Assembly: GCA_019347645.1 (NCBI GenBank)
Contig: JAHWKZ010000026.1
Span: 1 to 14,576 of the forward strand
Direction of reading: 5' to 3'
DNA length: 14,576 nt
From: Gemmatimonadota bacterium
GTDB taxonomy: Bacteria; Gemmatimonadota; Gemmatimonadetes; JACCXV01; JAHWKZ01
Shown here: one piece after another, positions 1 to 5,456 of the stretch
How the letters are laid out: the number at the start of each line of letters is the position of its first letter
Position numbering within the stretch: position 1 is the first letter of the stretch
Notes under the pieces: generated by a model
Seen by the model: only the letters and a program-made list of their open reading frames with translations
Told to the model about the DNA's origin: nothing
Database searches by the model: none
Program-made: the position numbers and the translations under genes

Positions 1-42
1 CGATGCCAGTCAGTCCGCCGAAGACATGTCGGGGAGCTCCGC

Positions 43-288
43 ATGAGCCTGACCTCGACCATCTACACCATGGGCACAGCCCTGAGCCGCGCTCAGGAGA
101 ACCAGACCCCCGTCGCACTGCTGGTGGAGGGCCACTGGATCAGCGGCCGGGTGATGGCCATCGACGGGCCGTGCTCGGAGGAGCCAGAACCGTGTGGGGG
201 GCGGGAAGGGGACGGTTCGGTAGAGAGGGCTCTTCACGTTGTAAAGCACTTGACGAAACAGAACTCTTGCGATAGCCTGTGCGCGTGA
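43..288 (+). CDS. Small hypothetical protein, apparently an N-terminal fragment
   Basis: The reading frame gives 81 residues from an ATG preceded by a GGGGAG ribosome-binding site about 7 bases upstream. The first ~42 residues (MSLTSTIYTMGTALSRAQ..., ending ...SGRVMAIDG) look like a genuine conserved start: from memory it resembles a family of short uncharacterised proteins in actinobacteria, in which a short beta-rich stretch follows. Here everything after about residue 42 (SEEPEPCGGREG...) looks like unselected sequence, and the frame runs through the promoter of the next gene to a stop overlapping its GTG. None of the other two frames restores a family-like continuation. It may be a decayed remnant, a recent truncation, or the junction of a misassembled contig end. 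Function unknown. The gene is therefore listed as a probable fragment, and the family link is recollection, not a search result. Confidence 0.4.
   Translation: MSLTSTIYTMGTALSRAQENQTPVALLVEGHWISGRVMAIDGPCSEEPEPCGGREGDGSVERALHVVKHLTKQNSCDSLCA
250..278 (+). promoter_or_regulatory. Sigma70-type promoter giving a leaderless start
   Basis: TTGACG (250-255) and TAGCCT (273-278) are separated by 17 bases. The predicted first transcribed base, seven bases after the -10, is 285, which is exactly the G of a GTG start codon. The downstream mRNA would therefore be leaderless. The -10 fits the TAnnnT pattern often seen in front of leaderless actinobacterial genes. Confidence 0.55.
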
Positions 289-881
289 CTCCCAAGACCG
301 ACCCCGTGACCGTGGACTTCGGCGACCGCGCCGGCGCCGACCTGCGCTACATACGCGACGCGATGGAGCGCGCCGGCTCGTTCACGGCCGTCCCCGGGTG
401 GGGGATGGTGGCGATGGGGATGACCGCCCTGGCGGCGTCGGCGCTGGCCGCGGCGCAGCCGACGTTCGAGGGGTGGCTGGCCGTGTGGCTCGCGGAAGGG
501 GCCCTCGCCGTCGCGGTGGGTGGGGCCGCGATGGCGCTCAAGGCCCGGCGGCTGGGGACGTCGCTCGTCGCTCCACCGGCGCGGAAGTTCGCCATGGGGT
601 TCGCCCCCGCGATCGCGGTGGGGGCGCTGTCCACCGTCGCTCTCCTTCGCGCCGGCGCCCACGACCCGATCCCCGGGACCTGGCTCTCGCTCTACGGGTG
701 CGCGGTCGTGGCGGGAGGCGCCTTCTCGGTACCTGCGGTCCCGCTGGCGGGAGCGGGCTTCCTCGCGCTCGGAGCGGCGGCCCTCGTCGCGCCGGAGGCG
801 GGTGACCTGCTCCTGGCCCTGGGCTTCGGCGGCGTGAACCTGGGGTTCGGGGCCTGGGTCGCCCGGAGGCACGGTGGCTGA
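285..881 (+). CDS. Uncharacterised multi-spanning membrane protein, partner of a winged-helix regulator
   Basis: The protein has about 198 residues. A short soluble N-terminus containing a DLRYIRDAMERAG helix is followed by roughly six hydrophobic segments (about residues 37-57, 62-84, 104-122, 130-150, 152-168 and 173-190), so it should sit in the cytoplasmic membrane. No catalytic motif is visible. A GTG at 279 is also in frame, but the promoter geometry points to the GTG at 285. No Shine-Dalgarno is present, which agrees with leaderless translation. The end overlaps the next gene, a winged-helix regulator, by 8 bases, so the two are co-transcribed and probably translationally coupled. A small membrane protein paired with an HTH_34 regulator is, to my knowledge, a recurrent arrangement in several phyla. 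Its biochemical role is unknown. Confidence 0.8.
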   Translation: MTPKTDPVTVDFGDRAGADLRYIRDAMERAGSFTAVPGWGMVAMGMTALAASALAAAQPTFEGWLAVWLAEGALAVAVGGAAMALKARRLGTSLVAPPARKFAMGFAPAIAVGALSTVALLRAGAHDPIPGTWLSLYGCAVVAGGAFSVPAVPLAGAGFLALGAAALVAPEAGDLLLALGFGGVNLGFGAWVARRHGG

Positions 882-1260
882 GCCGCGTCGCCAGGAAGAC
901 GACGTGGAGGGGGAGCGCTCCGCGCTCAGGAGCCTGAGAGGCCTGGCGCGGGGCGAGGAGTCCCTCGGCCTCGACCCCTTGATCCATGGGAGGATCCGGC
1001 TCGGGATCGTGAGCGCGCTCGCCGTGCAGGAGAGGATCGGGTTCGGGGAGCTCCGGGACCTGCTGCAGACCACGGACGGCAACCTGAGCACACACGCCCG
1101 AAAGCTGCAGGAGGCCGGGTACCTGGCGGTCGAGAAGTCGTTCCGGGGCAAGGTCCCGCACACCGAGTACCGGCTCACCCGGGCCGGGCGGGAGGCCCTC
1201 GATCGCTACCTGGCGCACCTCGAGGGGATCATCCGGGTGGCGCGGGGGGAGTCGGAGTGA
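874..1260 (+). CDS. Winged-helix transcriptional regulator (HTH_34/MarR-like)
   Basis: This 128-residue protein has a charged N-terminal ~30 residues and then one winged-helix DNA-binding domain. The diagnostic run begins LDPLIHGRIRLGIVSAL, continues with the recognition-helix region DGNLSTHARKLQEAGYL and the wing (VEKSFRGKVPHTEYRLT), and ends in the helix RAGREALDRYLAHLEGI. This is the pattern of the HTH_34 group of small dimeric repressors, known for control of neighbouring membrane-protein genes. The GTG start lies inside the end of the upstream gene (8-base overlap), and no better start is seen. No ligand-binding domain is attached. Its likely targets are its own operon and the DUF4173 gene downstream, where a palindrome overlaps the presumed promoter; that link is inference. 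Confidence 0.85.
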   Translation: MAEPRRQEDDVEGERSALRSLRGLARGEESLGLDPLIHGRIRLGIVSALAVQERIGFGELRDLLQTTDGNLSTHARKLQEAGYLAVEKSFRGKVPHTEYRLTRAGREALDRYLAHLEGIIRVARGESE

Positions 1261-1261
1261 G

Positions 1262-1270
1262 TTTTTTTTT
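1262..1270 (+). other. Run of nine T residues after the regulator gene
   Basis: An uninterrupted T9 directly follows the regulator's stop codon, which is striking in such GC-rich DNA. No stable stem lies immediately before it, so it does not make a normal intrinsic terminator. It could be an A/T-rich promoter upstream element or -35 surrogate for the DUF4173 gene: a TATATC box (1285-1290) lies 17 bases after 1262-1267. TTGACC at 1269-1274 is an alternative -35 but has no good -10 at the right distance. Confidence 0.5.
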
Positions 1271-1279
1271 GACCTCCAA

Positions 1280-1294
1280 CTTTGTATATCAAAG
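1280..1294 (+). promoter_or_regulatory. Palindromic operator candidate CTTTG-N5-CAAAG
   Basis: CTTTG (1280-1284) and CAAAG (1290-1294) form a perfect inverted repeat around TATAT, and a third CTTTG-like half-site (CCTTTG, 1296-1301) follows. The TATATC inside it is the best -10 candidate for the downstream gene, so a protein bound here would block transcription. A related but weaker element, CTTCACGTTGTAAAG (232-246), lies just upstream of the -35 of the first gene of the module. The adjacent winged-helix protein is the obvious candidate binder (inference). Confidence 0.5.
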
Positions 1295-1303
1295 ACCTTT
1301 GTG

Positions 1304-1310
1304 AAGGAGG
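1304..1310 (+). promoter_or_regulatory. Strong ribosome-binding site deciding the DUF4173 start
   Basis: AAGGAGG ends four bases before the ATG at 1315 and only one base before the ATG at 1312. The spacing favours 1315, and rules out the upstream in-frame TTG at 1282, which lies within the operator and promoter. Confidence 0.7.
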
Positions 1311-1314
1311 GATG

Positions 1315-2883
1315 ATGGACGTTCCACCGCGTTCCACGATGGAGGACCTTCCGCTGCGCTGGAGTCCACCGGACCGTCGGTGGTTCCTCGCGGCGGCGGC
1401 CCTCGGGATCGCCGGAGACGCCCTCCTCCGAGCCGGTCCCGGCGCGGGTCTAGCGCTGTGGCTGGCGGCGCTGCCCCTCGTGGGCGCCGGCCTGGCCCGC
1501 AGGCACGGCCGCCTGGGGTGGGGACGGGCCACGGTCGTCGGCCTGGGGGTCGCGGCCGCGGCGACTCTGGCCGTCCGCTCGGCTCCTCCCCTGCAGCTTC
1601 TCGCGATCGGCCTGGTCGGGCTCTCGGTGGGATGGTCGCTCCTCGAACGGCCGTGGACGAGCGGGCTGGTCGCCCGGCTGGGGGCGCTGACCGTGGCGGG
1701 GTTCTCGGCCGTCGCGCTGGCGCCCGTCGGAGCGTTCGCCGCTCGCCGCGCCACGGAAAGCGACTGGTCGCGCCGGTCGACGGTGGCCGCGCGCGGCGCG
1801 GTGGCGGCGGCCCCGGTCCTGGTGCTGGTGGCCGGCCTCTTCGTCGCCGGCGACCCCGTCTTCGCCCGCTATGCCGATCGCCTGCTGGAGGCCGGGCTCG
1901 CGGAGGCGCTCTCGCATCTCGCGCTCGCGCTCCTCCTCGCGTGGATCGCCGGCGGTCTCGTCCATTCGATCGCGGCCGTCCGTGTCGAGGACCCCGCGCT
2001 CGAGCCCGGGCCGCTGGGGCGGTTCGCCGCCGAGGCGATCGTGGCGCTCCTGCTGGTGGACCTGCTCTTCGCGACGTTCCTCGGGGTCCAGGCTCGGGCA
2101 CTCTTCGGCGGACGGGCGTTCGTGGAGGCGACCGCCGGCATGACGTACGCCGAATACGCCCGGAGCGGATTCTTCCAGCTCGCCCTCGCCGCCATGGTCG
2201 CCCTCCCCACCGTGTTAGCGGCCGACTGGATCGTTGCGCCGACATCGGAGCACCGCCGGACCTTCGTCGGGCTGGCGTACGGCCTGGCCGCGGGCGTCGT
2301 CCTGGTCCTCGCCTCGGGGGCGCACCGGATGTGGCTCTACGTGGACGCGTACGGCCTGACCGAGGCCCGGCTGTACGCCTCGGCGTTCATGGTGTGGCTG
2401 GCGATCGTGGCGGTCTGGCTCGCGGCGACGATCGCCGGGGGCCGCTCGGAGCGTTTCGCGGCGGGTTCCCTCGTGGCCGGGTGGGTCCTGTTCGTCGCGA
2501 TGGTCGCCCTCAACCCGGCCGGCCTGGTCGTGCGGGTCAACGCCGAGCGCGCCTCGGCGGGGGAGATGCCCGGCTTCGACGTGGAGTACGGAGCCAGCGC
2601 GCTCGGGATCGACGCGGTCCCCGCGCTGGTCGAGGCGGTGCAGCGGCTTCCGGCCGCCGAGGGGTGCCGCGTGGCGGCCCACGTGATGGACCTGCGGGAC
2701 CGGCGGTTGGACGGGGATCCACGAAGCTGGACGGTCGCCCGATGGCTCGCCGGGAGAGCGGTGTCGGGGCACGAAGCCGAGCTGCGCGCGGCAGCCGTCG
2801 GGTGTCGGGAGGAAAGGCCCGGTGAGGGTCCCGGGACGGTCCACCAGGGCCTCCGGTCGGTTCCGCGTACGAGGGCCGGATGA
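1315..2883 (+). CDS. DUF4173-like polytopic membrane protein
   Basis: The protein has about 522 residues, dominated by hydrophobic helices from about residue 25 to 415 (around ten or more), so it is an integral cytoplasmic membrane protein. Family-like landmarks are the VAGDPVFARYADRLL segment in the middle, the tail of the membrane part (VALNPAGLVVRVNAERA), and the following soluble stretch with DVEYGASALGIDAVPALVEA. In DUF4153/DUF4173 proteins this position carries a similar N-P...N...Y...L..DavP pattern. The last ~50 residues are polar and low in complexity. The molecular function of the family is not established. The gene follows the winged-helix regulator by 54 bases, has its own strong ribosome-binding site and a palindromic operator candidate, and probably belongs to that regulator's regulon. 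No terminator-like hairpin with a T tract is seen after it. Confidence 0.75.
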   Translation: MDVPPRSTMEDLPLRWSPPDRRWFLAAAALGIAGDALLRAGPGAGLALWLAALPLVGAGLARRHGRLGWGRATVVGLGVAAAATLAVRSAPPLQLLAIGLVGLSVGWSLLERPWTSGLVARLGALTVAGFSAVALAPVGAFAARRATESDWSRRSTVAARGAVAAAPVLVLVAGLFVAGDPVFARYADRLLEAGLAEALSHLALALLLAWIAGGLVHSIAAVRVEDPALEPGPLGRFAAEAIVALLLVDLLFATFLGVQARALFGGRAFVEATAGMTYAEYARSGFFQLALAAMVALPTVLAADWIVAPTSEHRRTFVGLAYGLAAGVVLVLASGAHRMWLYVDAYGLTEARLYASAFMVWLAIVAVWLAATIAGGRSERFAAGSLVAGWVLFVAMVALNPAGLVVRVNAERASAGEMPGFDVEYGASALGIDAVPALVEAVQRLPAAEGCRVAAHVMDLRDRRLDGDPRSWTVARWLAGRAVSGHEAELRAAAVGCREERPGEGPGTVHQGLRSVPRTRAG

Positions 2884-2933
2884 CGGGAACCGGAGCGGAC
2901 CGGATTCCTTCTACCATGAATGGAGTCCACCTC

Positions 2934-2963
2934 TTGCGATTTCGACCGCGATTCCAGTAGGAT
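2934..2963 (+). promoter_or_regulatory. Promoter of the Ku gene, near-leaderless
   Basis: TTGCGA (2934-2939) and TAGGAT (2958-2963, four of six consensus bases) are 18 bases apart. The predicted transcription start is 2970, one base before the ATG at 2971. No Shine-Dalgarno precedes that ATG, so leaderless translation is likely. Confidence 0.5.
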
Positions 2964-2970
2964 CATGCCC

Positions 2971-3834
2971 ATGGCACCCCGAGCGATCGCCTCCACCACG
3001 ATCTCCTTCGGTCTCGTGACCGTGCCGGTGAAGCTGTATTCGACCGGTCAGTCGTCGAGCAAGGTGTCGTTCAACATGATCCACGAGCCGTGCGCCGCCC
3101 GGCTGCGTCAGCAGTACGTCTGCGTGAAGTGCGAGGAGGTCGTGGAGAAGGAGGAGATCGTCAAGGGGTACGAATTCGCCAAGGACCAGTACGTGCTCTT
3201 CACCCCCGACGAGCTGGCCCGGATCGAAACCCCGACCACCGAGGGAATCGAGATCCGGGAGTTCGTCGAGGCCGACGACGTCGATCCCGTCTACTACGAT
3301 CGCGCCTATTACCTGGGGCCCGACAAGGGCGGCGCGCGCGCATACCGTCTGCTGTCGGAGGCGCTGAAGGAGACCGAGCGCGTGGCGATCGGCCAGTACG
3401 CCGCCCGCGGCAAGGCCTACCTCGTGATGCTGAGGCCGATGAACGGCGGGATCGCGATGGAGCAGCTCCGTTACGCGGACGAGGTCCGCTCGTTCGAGGA
3501 GATCGAGGTCGGCGACGTGGAGGTCAAGGAGCAGGAGCTCGAGCTCGCCCGCCAGCTGATCGAGCAAGCGGGCGCCGAGGCGTTCGAGCCCGCGAAGTAC
3601 GAGGACACCGTCCGGGCCCAGATGTTGGAGATGATCGAGGCCAAGGTCGAGGGCGAGGAGATCGCCGTCGCGCCCGCCGAGCGGGCCGAGCCCCAGATCA
3701 TCGACCTCATGGGCGCGCTCAAGGCGAGCCTCCAGAAGGAGGGCAAGAAGCCCGCCGCCAAGGCGGCCAGGGAAGGTGCGAAGAAGAAGCCCGAAGCGAA
3801 GAAGGCGCGGAAGAAGAAGTCCGCCGGCGGCTGA
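2971..3834 (+). CDS. ku: Non-homologous end-joining DNA-end-binding protein Ku
   Basis: Bacterial Ku is a homodimeric ring that threads onto double-strand break ends and recruits the ligase LigD. The 287-residue length is normal for the family. The start MAPRAIASTTISFGLVTVPVKLYS is the classic Ku N-terminus, which together with the promoter spacing favours ATG 2971 over in-frame ATGs at 2920 and 2965. The Ku core beta-barrel spans about residues 5-250. C41, C51 and C54 match the cysteine pattern seen near the start of many bacterial Ku proteins, and YAARGKAYLVMLRP lies at about 143-156. Residues 256-284 form a lysine-rich tail, a known feature of some bacterial Ku proteins that adds DNA contacts. 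No ligD is in the window. The stop lies 12 bases before a MerR-TPR gene, so the two probably share an mRNA. Confidence 0.96.
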   Translation: MAPRAIASTTISFGLVTVPVKLYSTGQSSSKVSFNMIHEPCAARLRQQYVCVKCEEVVEKEEIVKGYEFAKDQYVLFTPDELARIETPTTEGIEIREFVEADDVDPVYYDRAYYLGPDKGGARAYRLLSEALKETERVAIGQYAARGKAYLVMLRPMNGGIAMEQLRYADEVRSFEEIEVGDVEVKEQELELARQLIEQAGAEAFEPAKYEDTVRAQMLEMIEAKVEGEEIAVAPAERAEPQIIDLMGALKASLQKEGKKPAAKAAREGAKKKPEAKKARKKKSAGG

Positions 3835-3846
3835 GCCGCCCGCTCG

Positions 3847-4686
3847 ATGACCGGCTACACGACCCGCGAGGTGGCCGAGATCCTGGGCCTCTCGCCCCGC
3901 CAGGTCCGCACCTACGCCCGCTCCGGATTCCTCGAACCGGCGCGTGGATCCCGCAACGAATACCGATTCTCGTTCCGCGACATCGTGCTGCTTCGCGTGA
4001 TCCGCGACCTTCTGTCCGCCGAGGTGCGACCGCGGCGGATCCATGGCGCGCTGGCGAAGCTGCGCGATCGACTCCCGGCGGGGCGGCCTCTCTCCAGCCT
4101 GCGGATCGCGACCGACGGGGAGCGCGTGCTCGTCGAGAGCCCCTGGGGCACCTGGGAGGTCGAGAGCGGTCAGATGGTGATCGACTTCGCGGTCGCCGAG
4201 CTGGCCGAGCGGGCCGTTCCCTTCGCCCGTCGGCGGGTCGAGGAAACCGGCACGGGCCCTCGTGTCCTGGACGCGGACGACTGGTACAACGTCGGCGTGG
4301 ATCTCGAGGCGGTGGCCCTGGAGGAGGCCGCCCGCGCGTACCGTATGGCGCTGGAGGTCGATCCCGACCACTCGCCCGCGAACGTCAACCTGGGGCGCCT
4401 GCTCCACGAGACGGGAGACGTGATGACCGCCCGGGAGCACTACCGACGGGCCCTGGCCGCCGACCCGTGCAACCCGGTGGCGGCGTACAACCTGGGCGTG
4501 GCGCTGGAGGACGCGGGGGACGTCGAGGGGGCGATCGGCCTCTATCGACGAGCGGTCCGGCTCGACCCGGCCCGGGCCGACGCTCATTTCAACCTGGCCC
4601 GGATCTACGAAGGCCGCGGCGAACGCGACAAGGCGTTCCGTCACTACCTGCGATACCAGGCGCTGGCGGGGCGTGAGAGGGGCTGA
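3847..4686 (+). CDS. MerR-type HTH protein with C-terminal TPR repeats
   Basis: The 279-residue protein joins two known modules. Residues 1-75 are a MerR-family winged helix: YTTREVAEILGLSPRQVRTYARSGFLEP, then a wing with RGSRNEYRFSFRDIVLLR. Residues about 80-135 link the two without an obvious domain. Residues about 144-272 hold roughly four TPR units, with repeating W/Y-N-x-G, A-x-x-x-Y-R-x-A-L and DP motifs, as in the segments around DPDHSPANVNLG, DPCNPVAAYNLG and DPARADAHFNLA. TPRs form a protein-docking surface; no metal- or drug-sensing MerR C-terminus is present. It follows Ku by 12 bases with no promoter of its own, so it is probably co-transcribed with it. It may regulate or scaffold the end-joining genes, but no function is shown. 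It ends 37 bases before the convergent nucleotidyltransferase gene. Confidence 0.9.
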   Translation: MTGYTTREVAEILGLSPRQVRTYARSGFLEPARGSRNEYRFSFRDIVLLRVIRDLLSAEVRPRRIHGALAKLRDRLPAGRPLSSLRIATDGERVLVESPWGTWEVESGQMVIDFAVAELAERAVPFARRRVEETGTGPRVLDADDWYNVGVDLEAVALEEAARAYRMALEVDPDHSPANVNLGRLLHETGDVMTAREHYRRALAADPCNPVAAYNLGVALEDAGDVEGAIGLYRRAVRLDPARADAHFNLARIYEGRGERDKAFRHYLRYQALAGRERG

Positions 4687-4723
4687 ATCGGCCGCCTCGT
4701 TGCGACCCTCGAGTACACCGGGA

Positions 4724-5455
4724 CTAGCCGATCGCCCCCTCGGCCACCGCCCGTCGCGCGCGCTCCAGCCGCTCGAGGTTGCCGATCTCCATCCACTCCG
4801 AGCCCCCGATGTCCCAGGCCACGATCCGATGGCCGGCGGCCGAGAGGCGGAGGTAGGCGGCGAGGATGGAGAACGTCCCCTCCTCGGTCAGCAGGTCGAG
4901 GAGCTCGGAATCGACGACGTGGATCCCGGCGAACGGCCATCGATCGGTCTGGCCGGCCGGCTCCCGCGCGGTCACCGAGTCGCCGGTGCCGGTGTTCGAC
5001 CATCCGTAGAGGCCGATCTCGTCGAACAGCAGGAAACGCGACGTCTCGCGGCGACCGACGGCCAGGCTCGCCGATGCGTCGCTCCCGACGTGGTCGGCGT
5101 ACATCGAATCGAGATCGGCGTCGGTGAGGATGTCCACGTTGTGGAGGAAGAACGGCCGATCGCGGCGGAAGAGAGCCCTTGCCGCCTTGACGCCCCCCCC
5201 GGTCCCGAGCGGGCGCTCGGGCTCGCGGCTGATCGCCACCTCGACCCCCAGATCGGCGTTCTCGAGGAACGTCTCGATCCGATCGACGTGATGGTGGACG
5301 TTGACGATCAGCCGGTCGGCGCCGGCGGCGACCAGCCGGCGAGCGATCCGCTCGAGCATGGGGACGCCTCCGACCTCGACCAGCGCCTTGGGGATCGTGT
5401 CGGTGATCGGGGCCAGGCGGGTGCCGAGACCCGCCGCCAGGATCATCGCGTCCAC
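4724..5455 (-). CDS. MurU-like sugar-1-phosphate nucleotidyltransferase
   Basis: The 243-residue protein belongs to the NTP_transferase family, which makes NDP-sugars from a sugar 1-phosphate and an NTP in the cytoplasm. The N-terminal signature AAGLGTRLAPITDTIPKALVEVGG (about residues 7-30) supplies the nucleotide loop and the conserved lysine K23. PLGTGGGVKAA (82-92) and the metal-site HNVDIL (105-110) follow, with a C-terminal EWMEIGNLERL (220-230) where relatives have a W-D-I-G motif. Its gene begins one base after the end of the AmgK-RapZ gene, so the two act together. With AmgK, MurU converts recycled MurNAc-1-phosphate to UDP-MurNAc; the real substrate here could be another amino sugar or mannose. 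A GTG at 5455 is used as the start; an ATG three codons downstream is the alternative. There is no clear Shine-Dalgarno, which suggests translational coupling. Confidence 0.85.
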   Translation of the reverse strand: MDAMILAAGLGTRLAPITDTIPKALVEVGGVPMLERIARRLVAAGADRLIVNVHHHVDRIETFLENADLGVEVAISREPERPLGTGGGVKAARALFRRDRPFFLHNVDILTDADLDSMYADHVGSDASASLAVGRRETSRFLLFDEIGLYGWSNTGTGDSVTAREPAGQTDRWPFAGIHVVDSELLDLLTEEGTFSILAAYLRLSAAGHRIVAWDIGGSEWMEIGNLERLERARRAVAEGAIG

Positions 5456-5456
5456 G

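Noticed and set aside
2911..4644. Long minus-strand frame opposite Ku and the MerR-TPR gene.
   Set aside because: Its translation is Leu/Gly/Asp-rich, shadowing well-matched Ku and TPR codons, and no domain is recognisable.
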